DNA of 64,000 nt from Eukaryota sp. TZLM1-RC (lineage: Eukaryota > Metamonada: BaSk clade). The stretch lies in assembly GCA_040285825.1 (NCBI GenBank), contig JAUPSS010000003.1:1240001-1304000 (forward strand). Direction: 5' to 3'. The position numbers were made by a program, and so were the translations under genes. Below the pieces are notes generated by a model. The model worked only from the letters and a program-made list of their open reading frames with translations, was not told the DNA's origin and ran no database searches. Positions 18,970-29,929 of the stretch are shown here, one piece after another; within the stretch, counting starts at the first letter, position 1; each line of letters begins with the position of its first letter.

Positions 18970-20268
18970 CCTGATTCCTCCGCCTACACGCCCTGAGATC
19001 CTCTTGCTCGCCCACGGTTCCATCGAAGCCGGTCACCCTCCTTTTGCTCAATGCTGGAAGTCCCTTCAACAATCTGACTTTCACTGGCCCAACATGCGTA
19101 ATGACCTGTTGACCCATGTTAACTCTTGTATTCCTTGCCAGAAAACTGCCCCCGTCCCCAAGACTTCGATCTCTTCCACTGGATCTCTGAATTCCGTTCG
19201 CCGTCCTTTTGAGAGTTTGCATTGTGACTCTATTGGTCCGCTCTCAGCTGATACTTATGGCAATAAGTATATAGTCCATTTGTTGACGCATTCTCCAAAT
19301 TTAGCGTACTCGTCCCTACCAAGGACCTTAAGGCCACAACCATTGTTAATGCCCTGATTTCCTCTGTCTACTCTGTCTTTGGTGCCCCTCGTTGTATTCA
19401 CTCTGATAATGGCCCTGAATTTGCCAATAAGATATTTAGTTTGCTGTGCCAATTCTTGAACATCGATCACACCCAATCCCTGCCACACTATCACCAATCC
19501 AATGGCCTTGTTGAACGCCAACACCGAAGTTTCCTTCAGGTAATCCGACGTATGCTTTTTGATTTTTCAGACTACCACAATTGGTCTGACTATGTCCCTC
19601 TTTGCCAGATGGTTCTGAACTCCCAGGAAAGGAAAGCTCTGAACTCATCTCCGTATCGCCTCATTTTTGGATCTGACACCTCTCCTCGCTTGTTACCCAA
19701 TCAGCTCCTGAACTGTCTGTCCACTCACCCTCTCCCTCCTGACAAGCCTGAGTTCATAGAACATCTCGTGACTCTTACTAAGAAATTATTAGTCTCATGG
19801 GAAGCTGTAGCCCCGTCCTCTGTGCCCCTCCCCGTCAATGTACCCGAGCCTCCGTACCATCCTCAGGTCAATGATCGAGTTTTTGTTCTGCGCGAGAAGC
19901 CAGACAAACTACACGGTCACTTTGTGGGCCCCTACATCGTTCTAAAAGTCCTCTCCTCTGGCTCTCTCCTGGTCCAAAACCCCGTTTCAGGTTCGTCCCT
20001 CAAGACTGCCACCCACCTAGTAAAGCCCTGCTTGTCTTCATTGCCACCTGAGATTCTTAACGCCTATGTTGCTGCTGATTCCGGTGAGTTGATCCTGGAT
20101 GCGATAATAGATATCTCCGACGAATCCGCCACCGTTTTTTGGTCCGATGGAACCACCACCGTACAGCCTGTTTCCTCCATTAGGAATACTGCAGCCTATT
20201 CCAGATACAACAAGCTTGCTGACGATACTCCTAAATCCCGCCGAAAAAGAAAGAGAAGGCAGTGTTAG
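18970..20268 (+). pseudogene. Ty3/gypsy-type integrase fragment, unit 1 (frameshifted)
   Basis: Same content as units 2 and 3, but one T is missing in GTCCATTT-GTTGACG near 19,280. The frame therefore breaks between the first catalytic Asp region (CDSIGPL) and the HSDNGPEF block. The second part resumes in another frame and runs to the shared stop. Confidence 0.85.
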
Positions 20269-20616
20269 CTGGAGCTAAACGTGACTTTCCTCTTTTGGAA
20301 AGAGGATCACGTCATCAATAGTTTAAATTGTATTTTAGTTTATTTTTATTTGATTTCTTATATTCTGTTCATAAATTTCTGTTTTTGTTTATGTTTAGTG
20401 CACGAAAAGCAACACTTGTTCTTAAAATTGGGATAGACAATGGTTCTCTAAAATATTCCCAAAATTTATTGAACTTTGGCAATCAACAAGGAAAATCGCT
20501 CAGTTGTTCACGATGCTGTTAGAGACCAACTATACGCTATGTGCAAAAGTCATCACATTGAAGCTTTTGCTGAAGCTCTTGTGCGTAAGTTGTCATCTGA
20601 AAATGAAGATGAAGAT

Positions 20617-21916
20617 CCTGATTCCTCCGCCTACACGCCCTGAGATCCTCTTGCTCGCCCACGGTTCCATCGAAGCCGGTCACCCTCCTTTTGCTCAATG
20701 CTGGAAGTCCCTTCAACAATCTGACTTTCACTGGCCCAACATGCGTAATGACCTGTTGACCCATGTTAACTCTTGTATTCCTTGCCAGAAAACTGCCCCC
20801 GTCCCCAAGACTTCGATCTCTTCCACTGGATCTCTGAATTCCGTTCGCCGTCCTTTTGAGAGTTTGCATTGTGACTCTATTGGTCCGCTCTCAGCTGATA
20901 CTTATGGCAATAAGTATATAGTCCATTTTGTTGACGCATTCTCCAAATTTAGCGTACTCGTCCCTACCAAGGACCTTAAGGCCACAACCATTGTTAATGC
21001 CCTGATTTCCTCTGTCTACTCTGTCTTTGGTGCCCCTCGTTGTATTCACTCTGATAATGGCCCTGAATTTGCCAATAAGATATTTAGTTTGCTGTGCCAA
21101 TTCTTGAACATCGATCACACCCAATCCCTGCCACACTATCACCAATCCAATGGCCTTGTTGAACGCCAACACCGAAGTTTCCTTCAGGTAATCCGACGTA
21201 TGCTTTTTGATTTTTCAGACTACCACAATTGGTCTGACTATGTCCCTCTTTGCCAGATGGTTCTGAACTCCCAGGAAAGGAAAGCTCTGAACTCATCTCC
21301 GTATCGCCTCATTTTTGGATCTGACACCTCTCCTCGCTTGTTACCCAATCAGCTCCTGAACTGTCTGTCCACTCACCCTCTCCCTCCTGACAAGCCTGAG
21401 TTCATAGAACATCTCGTGACTCTTACTAAGAAATTATTAGTCTCATGGGAAGCTGTAGCCCCGTCCTCTGTGCCCCTCCCCGTCAATGTACCCGAGCCTC
21501 CGTACCATTTTCAGGTCAATGATCGACTTTTTGTTCTGCGCGAGAAGCCAGACAAACTACACGGTCACTTTGTGGGCCCCTACATCGTTCTAAAAGTCCT
21601 CTCCTCTGGCTCTCTCCTGGTCCAAAACCCCGTTTCAGGTTCGTCCCTCAAGACTGCCACCCACCTAGTAAAGCCCTGCTTGTCTTCATTGCCACCTGAG
21701 ATTCTTAACGCCTATGTTGCTGCTGATTCCGGTGAGTTGATCCTGGATGCGATAATAGATATCTCCGACGAATCCGCCACCGTTTTTTGGTCCGATGGAA
21801 CCACCACCGTACAGCCTGTTTCCTCCATTAGGAATACTGCAGCCTATTCCAGATACAACAAGCTTGCTGACGATACTCCTAAATCCCGCCGAAAAAGAAA
21901 GAGAAGGCAGTGTTAG
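20617..21916 (+). CDS. Ty3/gypsy-type integrase fragment, unit 2 (open)
   Basis: Open frame giving an integrase with N-terminal H-H-C-C zinc finger (AHGSIEAGHP ... CIPCQK), catalytic core DDE residues in CDSIGP, HSDNGPEF and LVERQHR, and a basic tail (SRRKRKRRQC). Integrase joins retroelement cDNA to host DNA. The reading frame formally starts in the LINE piece at 20,504, so the first 35 or so residues are out-of-frame LINE sequence and not a real N-terminus. Gag, protease, RT and RNase H are absent. The stop codon lies inside the LTR (CAG TGT TAG), so coding sequence overlaps the LTR by six bases. Confidence 0.87.
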
Positions 21917-22264
21917 CTGGAGCTAAACGTGACTTTCCTCTTTTGGAAAGAGGATCACGTCATCAATAGTTTAAATTGTATTTTAGTTTATTTTTATTTG
22001 ATTTCTTATATTCTGTTCATAAATTTCTGTTTTTGTTTATGTTTAGTGCACGAAAAGCAACACTTGTTCTTAAAATTGGGATAGACAATGGTTCTCTAAA
22101 ATATTCCCAAAATTTATTGAACTTTGGCAATCAACAAGGAAAATCGCTCAGTTGTTCACGATGCTGTTAGAGACAAACTATACGCTATGTGCAAAAGTCA
22201 TCACATTGAAGCTTTTGCTGAAGCTCTTGTGCGTAAGTTGTCATCTGAAAATGAAGATGAAGAT

Positions 22265-23564
22265 CCTGATTCCTCCGCCTACACGCCCTGAGATCCTCTT
22301 GCTCGCCCACGGTTCCATCGAAGCCGGTCACCCTCCTTTTGCTCAATGCTGGAAGTCCCTTCAACAATCTGACTTTCACTGGCCCAACATGCGTAATGAC
22401 CTGTTGACCCATGTTAACTCTTGTATTCCTTGCCAGAAAACTGCCCCCGTCCCCAAGACTTCGATCTCTTCCACTGGATCTCTGAATTCCGTTCGCCGTC
22501 CTTTTGACAGTTTGCATTGTGACTCTATTGGTCCGCTCTCAGCTGATACTTATGGCAATAAGTATATAGTCCATTTTGTTGACGCATTCTCCAAATTTAG
22601 CGTACTCGTCCCTACCAAGGACCTTAAGGCCACAACCATTGTTAATGCCCTAATTTCCTCTGTCTACTCTGTCTTTGGTGCCCCTCGTTGTATTCACTCT
22701 GATAATGGCCCTGAATTTGCCAATAAGATATTTAGTTTGCTGTGCCAATTCTTGAACATCGATCACACCCAATCCCTGCCACACTATCACCAATCCAATG
22801 GCCTTGTTGAACGCCAACACCGAAGTTTCCTTCAGGTAATCCGACGTATGCTTTTTGATTTTTCAGACTACCACAATTGGTCTGACTATGTCCCTCTTTG
22901 CCAGATGGTTCTGAACTCCCAGGAAAGGAAAGCTCTGAACTCATCTCCGTATCGCCTCATTTTTGGATCTGACACCTCTCCTCGCTTGTTACCCAATCAG
23001 CTCCTGAACTGTCTGTCCACTCACCCTCTCCCTCCTGACAAGCCTGAGTTCATAGAACATCTCGTGACTCTTACTAAGAAATTATTAGTCTCATGGGAAG
23101 CTGTAGCCCCGTCCTCTGTGCCCCTCCCCGTCAATGTACCCGAGCCTCCGTACCATCCTCAGGTCAATGATCGAGTTTTTGTTCTGCGCGAGAAGCCAGA
23201 CAAACTACACGGTCACTTTGTGGGCCCCTACATCGTTCTAAAAGTCCTCTCCTCTGGCTCTCTCCTGGTCCAAAACCCCGTTTCAGGTTCGTCCCTCAAG
23301 ACTGCCACCCACCTAGTAAAGCCCTGCTTGTCTTCATTGCCACCTGAGATTCTTAACGCCTATGTTGCTGCTGATTCCGGTGAGTTGATCCTGGATGCGA
23401 TAATAGATATCTCCGACGAATCCGCCACCGTTTTTTGGTCCGATGGAACCACCACCGTACAGCCTGTTTCCTCCATTAGGAATACTGCAGCCTATTCCAG
23501 ATACAACAAGCTTGCTGACGATACTCCTAAATCCCGCCGAAAAAGAAAGAGAAGGCAGTGTTAG
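22265..23564 (+). CDS. Ty3/gypsy-type integrase fragment, unit 3 (open)
   Basis: Nearly identical to unit 2, with a few substitutions (for example Asp for Glu at RRPFDSLHCD, and PQVNDRV in place of FQVNDRL). The same H-H-C-C finger and DDE residues are kept, with the same stop inside the LTR. Its start is also inside LINE sequence (22,152) and artificial. Confidence 0.87.
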
Positions 23565-23613
23565 CTGGAGCTAAACGTGACTTTCCTCTTTTGGAAAGAG
23601 GATCACGTCATCA

Positions 23614-24440
23614 ATAGTTTAAATTGTATTTTAGTTTATTTTTATTTGATTTCTTATATTCTGTTCATAAATTTCTGTTTTTGTTTATGTTTAGTGCACG
23701 AAAAGCAACACTTGTTCTTAAAATTGGGATAGACAATGGTTCTCTAAAATATTCCCAAAATTTATTGAACTTTGGCAATCAACAAGGAAAATCGCTCAGT
23801 TGTTCACGATGCTGTTAGAGACCAACTATACGCTATGTGCAAAAGTCATCACATTGAAGCTTTTGCTGAAGCTCTTGTGCGTAAGTTGTCATCTGAAAAT
23901 GAAGATGAAGATACTTTTAAGAAACGCTGTGCTGATTTAATTACACCAGGGTTTGATGGTGTGATAAAAGTTGTTGTTGTCACTGTTGATCTCTGTAAGG
24001 ATTCAGCAATTGATTCTGCCAATAAAAATGAAACACCGCTCTGCTTTGCTGAAAAGAGCAAAATCAAAAAGTACAATGAACCCTTATCTCAGCTAGAACG
24101 TGTTGAGCATGTCAAGTATCAGCTTTTTCCATTTGCTGTTTCTCTTTTTGGTAACATTGGAGTATCTGGAATTAAATTTCCCGAAGGTTTCAAAAGTTTA
24201 ATAAAAGAAAGAGCAGGAAAAGAATTGAACTTCAATTTCTGGCACAACAGAATTGTTTTCAGTATTCTTAAAGCAATTCCCGAAATGATAACCAAAGCAC
24301 TGTTACAATTAGGAATAGAGTATGAGAATCGCACATTGAAGAGGTTTGATGATGTTGATCCGTGTTTTATGTTTAGTTGTTTTGTATGCGTTTCAAAATC
24401 AAATTTCCTGAAAAAAAACAAGGAAAAAGTTAATTACTGA
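23614..24440 (+). mobile_element. LINE 3' end with C-terminal coding region
   Basis: Continues from the last LTR of the array. The open part reads VVHDAVRDQLYAMC, ADLITPGFDG, KVVVVTVDLC, YQLFPFAVSLFGNIG, LIKERAGKE and WHNRIVFSILKAIP. It is homologous to the LINE C-termini at 25.6, 57.7, 58.3 and 62.6 kb. The RT part is not present here. The frame is intact for 222 codons, but the N-terminal side is lost. Confidence 0.75.
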
Positions 24441-25189
24441 TTACTTTTCACACAAAGTCAATTCAAAAATACAATGAGATGAAATTGATTCAACCAGGTG
24501 TTCTCATCAAGAATCTGATCTGTAGCTCCTCATAATTAGCAATTAGGATTTTGATGAGTTTAGAGTAATCATGTTGTAAAAAGATTGAGCTTATTAATGA
24601 CACAAAATACGCAATTGATGTACAATGTTGAGACTCAAGGGTCCCCATATCGGAAAGTGCAAATGTTTGGAAAACTGTTGAGTATCAAAATTTTTCCACG
24701 TTATTCCATGAACAAAAAATTTATATATTTTTTGAAAAGCAATTGTCTCTTTTTCTTAGAACGATTATACTCTATCAGGATCATTTCTATAGGGCATTCG
24801 TTCATTTGTCTTTTCAAAAATAGACAACACCAAGGCCAGTGATGACGACTTGTGGTAAGACACATTTCTTTGACGTGTAGTCTGTCCCTTGTGGATTGGC
24901 TATGGAAGATTTTACTCTTCTGTGTCTTGCCGGCCGAGTTGGCTTCTTATTTCAACAATTGTTACCCTCTAGTTACATTGGTTTCTGTCGTAGGGACTAA
25001 TGTTGAGGCGAATTTACCTTCTGATATGAACAACGTGGATTTGCTCACTAAATAGCATCGTGTCCTGTTGACTCATTCACTCATTGGCCTTCAGGTGAGG
25101 TCATTTTTAGTCACACATCCTTAATGTGCACACAATGTATACTTCTTTCTATACTGATAAGTACAATACTGCTTTAAACTTTCTTTTTC
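24441..25189. other. no supported gene
   Basis: Open frames at 24,585-24,842 and 24,852-25,055 have no recognised motif. The stretch separates a LINE end from a Fanzor remnant and is probably old mobile sequence. Confidence 0.35.
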
Positions 25190-25485
25190 GCGCCCACTGA
25201 CCTTTGTACCTTGGTCTACAATTGCTTTGAATATGTGAGTGTGCAATCCTTTACATTACTCAACCACCCTTTGACACCAGCTTTTCCGAAAATTCTTCTC
25301 AGACCACCTCTGAAGGTACTTTCCTAACCTGTACGATTTTTCTTTTCTTATGGTGTCCTAATCCCAGTAGTGGCAAAGCCAATGACAATATTCTTAACAT
25401 CAGCGTTTAATGTCGCTTTCAGTCGGTTAATCCAGTCGGCCTCACTTTTTTGGTTATGTATTGGAACATCAAAATACTAAAAAAT
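25190..25485 (-). pseudogene. Fanzor remnant, lineage 3, internally deleted
   Basis: The minus strand reads HNQKSEADWINRLKATLNAD and VKNIVIGFATTG. These match the helical block and GDW region of the lineage-3 copy at 27.7 kb, although GDW itself has become ATT. The terminal words RIAHSHIQSNCRPRY follow, matching the copy at 7.84 kb. The DE(Y/F)xTS and zinc-finger part between them is lost or unreadable. Confidence 0.65.
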
Positions 25486-25589
25486 AAACATATCATATCA
25501 TATTAATGTTATATTATATTATAATATGTGAATACATATTGTTAAAGTGAATTTAATGTTGTTGTGGAAAATGTTTGAAATCAATGAAA

Positions 25590-26430
25590 TTCTTAGTTCA
25601 ATATTCCCTCTGTTTATCGACTTTTGTTAAAAAACAATGAATGGCTTTTAAACATGCGTTTTCGTTTTTTTCCGTGGCCAAACAATTTGCCCAATCATTT
25701 AACTTGTAAATGTGGTAAACCTCTTTTGTTTACTCATCTTTTGAACTGTAAACATTTCATATCATTTAGAAGCAAAGTGCATAATAACGTCAGATACCAA
25801 ATTCATGTAATGTGCAAATCATATCGAGTAGATTCCTTTTTAGAACCGCTGTTATCAAAATTAATTCTTGATGATCCTAATATTGATAGTACACGTTACA
25901 ACAGAGCTTCTATGGGTCTGACAAGAGGTGATCTAGTTGTTCCCGGTTTAAATGGTAGTTTTACTATTTTAGACGCCATGTCTATTGACCCTTGTATCTC
26001 CTGTAACGAACATCTCATTAACTCGGATGTAAATAATCCTCTTCTTGCAGGCGAAAAATATAAAATTGCTAAATATGCGAAACCCATTTCCTCGATTAAT
26101 GAAAATTCTCATGCTCGATATAATTTATGTCCCTTTGTTTTTTCTTTGCTTGGATCTTTGGGTAAGGCTGCTACGACTTTTTTTGAGGATTTTGTTGTAG
26201 TTGTAAAGGAAAGAACTGGAAGAATTTTCAATCGTGTTTACTGGCAAAACAGAATTGTATTTTCTTTTTTAAGGGAATGGTAAAACTGAGTTCTGATTCA
26301 CTGTCTTCTTTTGGGAAATTTTCTGAATCTTTGGCAATTAATTGTTGTGATGTAGGGGATGCAGGTTTTGAGGATGTGGAGTTTCAATTGTGTATTTTAT
26401 GTTTTCATATTTGTTGTTGAATAAAAGAAA
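25590..26430 (+). mobile_element. LINE 3' end, CCHC finger and endonuclease-like region
   Basis: Codes for MRFRFFPWPNNLPNHL, a CCHC finger (C-x-C-x7-H-x3-C in CKCGKPLLFTHLLNC), RGDLVVPGLNGSFTILDAMS, YNLCPFVFSLLGSLG, VVVKERTGR and WQNRIVFSF. The order finger, then a GDLV...D block, fits restriction-like-endonuclease LINEs. 219 codons are open. The RT is missing, so this is a 5'-truncated copy. Close paralogue of 58.2-59.1 kb. Confidence 0.75.
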
Positions 26431-26504
26431 CATTCTTTAAAAAAATATTCCATGTTTCAATCATTTTAGTTGAAATTCAATTTTCATCCATTAGCACTTC
26501 AACC

Positions 26505-27275
26505 TTGTTATCGAGATCATATCTGACAATGAGTGCTGCTCATGTTCTTTTCAACCTCTTTTTGGGCCTTATATCTTCCTACTTTTGCTGGAGAACTTAT
26601 GAACGTTATACTGAGAGTTTACAACGTTCATTGTTTCATCTCTTTCTGATGTTCCTGTGCTATTCGATTTCAGGGTTTCTGTTTGGATTTTATCATACCG
26701 GTGTTGAAACTCTACATCCCAACATTGATTTTGTTGTGCGTCACCTTGTGCATTTCACTTTGGTTCTTTCAGGCATCTTTCTGCTACACACAACCTTTTG
26801 TGTCTTTGTTAAACACAGACGGAGAAGAACCTTCAAGTCTACTGTCATTCTCCTCTCCTTAGTTCCCTTTGCATACATACTTTACCATTCCATCAGGTAC
26901 GATGATTCCGATACGGGCGGCTATGATGTCATTGTGCTGGTTTATTCGGTTCTCGTTGGTATTAACTCTTTATGGACGTTGGTTCGTCTGCTTTTCCCTT
27001 TCCAATCTACCACTAGATATAAAAGAACTTATTGTTTGATTTGTGTGTTATCTTCTGTCTTTGTTTTTATTGGAACTTTTCTTTTCTTTAAATTTCAAGA
27101 TTCTAACTCTGTTGCAGGACTCAATGGGGGAGATTTTCATCATTTAGCTACACTTGTTTATGTCTGTCTTTTACATTTCCTTCATCCAAATTGCCTTGAC
27201 CCAATTGATGCAGTGTTGCTTTGCGATGACGACTTTGGTGAGTTTTTAATAACAAATTTGAATAATATACCTTAA
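26505..27275 (+). CDS. multi-pass membrane protein, family unknown
   Basis: 256 aa with six or seven hydrophobic spans: about residues 10-28, 44-63, 80-103, 114-132, 144-166, 178-196 and 212-228. Between spans are short basic loops (KHRRRRTFK) and conserved-looking His residues (GFYHTG, RHLVHF, FHHLATL). The His pattern recalls small 6-7-TM enzyme or receptor-like families, but I cannot assign one. A second Met eight codons in (MSAAHVLF) is an alternative start. The frame is intact and host-like, standing between a LINE end and a tail-anchored protein gene on the other strand. Confidence 0.75.
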   Translation: MLSRSYLTMSAAHVLFNLFLGLISSYFCWRTYERYTESLQRSLFHLFLMFLCYSISGFLFGFYHTGVETLHPNIDFVVRHLVHFTLVLSGIFLLHTTFCVFVKHRRRRTFKSTVILLSLVPFAYILYHSIRYDDSDTGGYDVIVLVYSVLVGINSLWTLVRLLFPFQSTTRYKRTYCLICVLSSVFVFIGTFLFFKFQDSNSVAGLNGGDFHHLATLVYVCLLHFLHPNCLDPIDAVLLCDDDFGEFLITNLNNIP

Positions 27276-27388
27276 TTTATTGATTGTAAGTAGTAGCGTT
27301 TCTGTATAAACAATTTATTACAAATACTATTTTTTTGTTGCTTTAATTAATGTTATGTACATTGACAATGCCTGCTTTGACACAATAA

Positions 27389-27616
27389 TCATAACCCTGC
27401 TTTGATAATGAGGTAGATGATCAATAGTGTAACACTAATAACACAAATGTCAAGAAAAGTTCCTGGACGGATGATAGGTCCTGACTTGCGTGACCGATAG
27501 GTGGCCATGAACTCTCTGTCTTTGCGTCGCTCTTCACGCTCTTCTTCGTCTACAAGATGGTCTGGAAGATTGGCCAATTCTTGCTCACGCTTAGAAACTA
27601 GAAAACGTCGACTCAT
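27389..27616 (-). CDS. small tail-anchored membrane protein
   Basis: 75 aa: a highly charged N-terminal half (DEEEREERRKDREF), then a single hydrophobic C-terminal span of about 20 residues (ICVISVTLLIIYLIIKAGL) ending at the stop. This is the layout of tail-anchored ER or organelle proteins. No family recognised. It is convergent with the upstream membrane-protein gene (114 bp between stops). Confidence 0.6.
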   Translation of the reverse strand: MSRRFLVSKREQELANLPDHLVDEEEREERRKDREFMATYRSRKSGPIIRPGTFLDICVISVTLLIIYLIIKAGL

Positions 27617-27717
27617 TGCTGAAAATGATGTAGTGAATATAAGCTATTCAAAATGATAAAGATTAGAGGGTAGTAGTGGGTGGTAACTCAAAATCCATGC
27701 CAATAATCTGACAATAA

Positions 27718-28265
27718 TCAGATTCCTTTTATGTCCCAATCCCCGAAGACATTGACAATATTGTAAGCATCAGCATTCAGTTTTGCTGTCAATCTGTTGA
27801 CCCAGTTGGCCTCACTCTTTCGTTTATTCATATATTTGTACAGAGTGTGGCACCTAAAGAGAGTGTCTTGGTACAGGGAACAGAGCAGTTGATTGTGGAG
27901 TAATGTCATTCTGATATACTCTTTGAACGGCTCAAGATCCAAAGATTTTCGAGAAAATTCTAACAATTTATCAGATACTTTTCTAACAGAGACTTCACAT
28001 TGAGCAGGTGGTAAATTGAATTCATCAAATGAGAATTGGTTACGAGTGCCAATAATCTCGTCTTCACTATTGATTCATGTTATATTTTTGATCTTTGAGG
28101 AGTTATCACCTTCTTCAGCTTTATCAAGCTTGGTAAAGGGAACTTTAGTAGATTCACCGATCAATCTTTGTGTTTGATTAATATTAATTTGAATACTTTT
28201 GGTTTCAATGCGCATCAAAGCTAGAGAGAGTGATGTTCTAATAGAAAAACAGTGTAAGTCAATAA
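27718..28265 (-). pseudogene. Fanzor middle region, lineage 3
   Basis: The minus strand reads LALMRIETKSIQ and NQTQRLIGES near 28.2 kb, then a stop, then VRKVSDKLLEFSRKSL, FKEYIRM, DTLFRCHTLYKYMNKRKSEA, NWVNRLTAKL and FGDWDIKGI before a stop. The layout (YTxxQR-like strand after RuvC-I, helical R-x-Y-x(n)-R-x-EA block, then GDW) is that of Fanzor proteins. The sequence ends right after GDW, so the DExxTS site, finger and RuvC-III are missing. Confidence 0.7.
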
Positions 28266-28359
28266 GGGATTAGGTTCTTTGAATTTGAGTGTTGATGACA
28301 TTGACAATTCTCTGAATACGAAAATAATTTCACCAAGTCTTTTAAGAACCAACTGAGTT

Positions 28360-29700
28360 TTGTTAAATTATGATCAAATGGCTGAGCTCGACTGTGTTTT
28401 ACACCACAATTTAGAAGTTGCTTCTCATAATTACAAACGTTCCCCTAGCCTTTTCAACGCTGAGGCTTATTCTGACGCATTACACGAAGCTGGGTGTTCT
28501 TTGGAAGCTACAGATATTTGTTCTGCTATTGAGTTGCATAAACAAGACCTTTCTCTGTCAAAAAAGCACTTAATGTACTCATCTGCATCTATTGCATCCC
28601 ATAGACTATTTCTCTGCTTTCAAGTTCTTGAAGACCCTATCCAGGCATTTACCCATGCCCAATTCCAACTCAGTTATGCACATAACTCCAATGAGGACCA
28701 TCTACTACATTCTGGTTACATTAATCTTGGATTAGCCCATCTGGAGCTATTTCATGAATCTAATTCTTTGTCTTTTATTGATATCTATGATTCATTAAAA
28801 AACTTTATTAAATCTCTTAAATATTGTAATTCAGAAAAAGAATTGTCAGCAGTATCATATTTAAATATTGTTATTGTCTTAAATGAAATTGGAGACTATC
28901 ATAATCATAAACATTTAATCAACAGTTTTTTCCAAGAATTTGATGTAAATGATCCGAAATCGTTCCAGTGCTTGTTTCCAGATAAATCAACATTAAATCT
29001 ATTTTATCATCAGGTTGGTTTGTTATTGACTCGTATCAGAAGTTCTTTGGCATTGCAGTATTTGCTAAAAGCACTTCGGTTGGGCGCGTCCAAGAACCTA
29101 GACTCTTCACTATTGGAATATTACTTGACCACCAGACAGATTGACAAGGCAGCCAAATTTTCATTAGATCTCTCCGCTTTTGATTTTGATGATCCTTCTT
29201 TGAAAGATATTCTCTACCTCAATGAGTTGTTCATATCATTTTGTCCACAACCATACCAGTCAGCTCTATTTATTTATTTGGATGAGAAATTACAACAGTC
29301 TCCAGTTGAAGATAATAATTTTTATCTTAATTTAGTTTATTCCTATTTGAGGAAAAACAAGGAAGTTTCATTGGACCTTATTCTGAAAACAAGGCTCTGT
29401 GAATCAACATTCACTTGCTTAATTACATTTATTAAATCCAGTATTACTTCCCCAATTATTGAGTCTGTCATACATCTTTGTTCTGAAATTGGTGAATCTC
29501 TTCATTTGGATGTTTCAGAATTATTACATCTAAAACTGTTTGTTTTTCAGAAACTCAAAAAAGATAAACAACAAATTGATGAATTGAAGATCCAAATCCA
29601 AAGTCTGAGATCTAGTCCTTCTTGTTCTACTTCCTCCTCCGTAGGATCTAGTCCAGAAATACCACCTCGGAAGAAAAGACTAAGAAAGGGTTGTTTCTAA
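28360..29700 (+). CDS. TPR-type repeat protein, nuclear tail
   Basis: 446 aa, largely helical, with TPR-like pairs (NAEAYSDALHEAG, IASHRLFLCFQVLEDPIQAF, HSGYINLGLAHLELF, SYLNIVIVLNEIGDY, LEYYLTTRQIDKAAKF). There is a coiled segment near residues 395-415 (KLKKDKQQIDELKIQIQSL) and a Ser-rich basic end (PPRKKRLRKG) suggesting nuclear import. The repeat layout is somewhat like TONSL/BRU1-type TPR proteins, but that is a guess. ATG at 28,360 follows TTTTGTTAAATT; an ATG at 28,378 is the next choice. A partial, dead copy lies at 52.26-53.26 kb. Confidence 0.75.
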   Translation: MLNYDQMAELDCVLHHNLEVASHNYKRSPSLFNAEAYSDALHEAGCSLEATDICSAIELHKQDLSLSKKHLMYSSASIASHRLFLCFQVLEDPIQAFTHAQFQLSYAHNSNEDHLLHSGYINLGLAHLELFHESNSLSFIDIYDSLKNFIKSLKYCNSEKELSAVSYLNIVIVLNEIGDYHNHKHLINSFFQEFDVNDPKSFQCLFPDKSTLNLFYHQVGLLLTRIRSSLALQYLLKALRLGASKNLDSSLLEYYLTTRQIDKAAKFSLDLSAFDFDDPSLKDILYLNELFISFCPQPYQSALFIYLDEKLQQSPVEDNNFYLNLVYSYLRKNKEVSLDLILKTRLCESTFTCLITFIKSSITSPIIESVIHLCSEIGESLHLDVSELLHLKLFVFQKLKKDKQQIDELKIQIQSLRSSPSCSTSSSVGSSPEIPPRKKRLRKGCF

Positions 29701-29929
29701 TCTTTGTTGTATTTTTCCCTATTCAAAAATTGCTTAGCTTTGTCGATTTATTTTTTTTGTGTTAATGAAGAGAATTTAAAATTAGACTTTTTCAGTCTTT
29801 ATTAGACTTTGTATTCAGTCGCCATTTTCTCCGTCGTGTTCTTGAAAGCTTGTTGTTTTTCAGTGATGGGCGCTCTGTTCATGCTACAATTAATGAGTCG
29901 ATTCTTGTTTCAAACATTATTCTTTTCAA

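Larger units (their letters stand above)
18616..23613 (+). repeat. tandem array of 1.65-kb units (LTR + LINE piece + integrase piece)
   Basis: Three units of 1647, 1648 and 1648 bp start at 18,616, 20,263 and 21,911 and are closed by a fourth LTR at 23,559-23,613. Each unit is a 55-bp LTR-like block (TGTTAGCTGG...CACGTCATCA), then 299 bp of LINE C-terminal sequence (starting ATAGTTTAAATTG), then about 1.29 kb of Ty3/gypsy integrase with a polypurine tract. Units are almost identical; unit 1 has a 1-bp loss. After the last LTR the LINE piece runs on into uninterrupted LINE sequence at 23,913, while in the units it jumps to integrase at the same GAAGAT. The integrase part is GC-richer than its surroundings. 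Confidence 0.9.

Noticed and set aside
20504-20616. N-terminus of the 470-codon integrase frame as real protein
   Set aside because: This part is LINE sequence read out of its own frame; homology to integrase begins after the junction at about 20,617.
18616-23613. 4-bp target duplication around the whole tandem array
   Set aside because: Left flank ends CTTG and right flank starts ATAG; no matching duplication.
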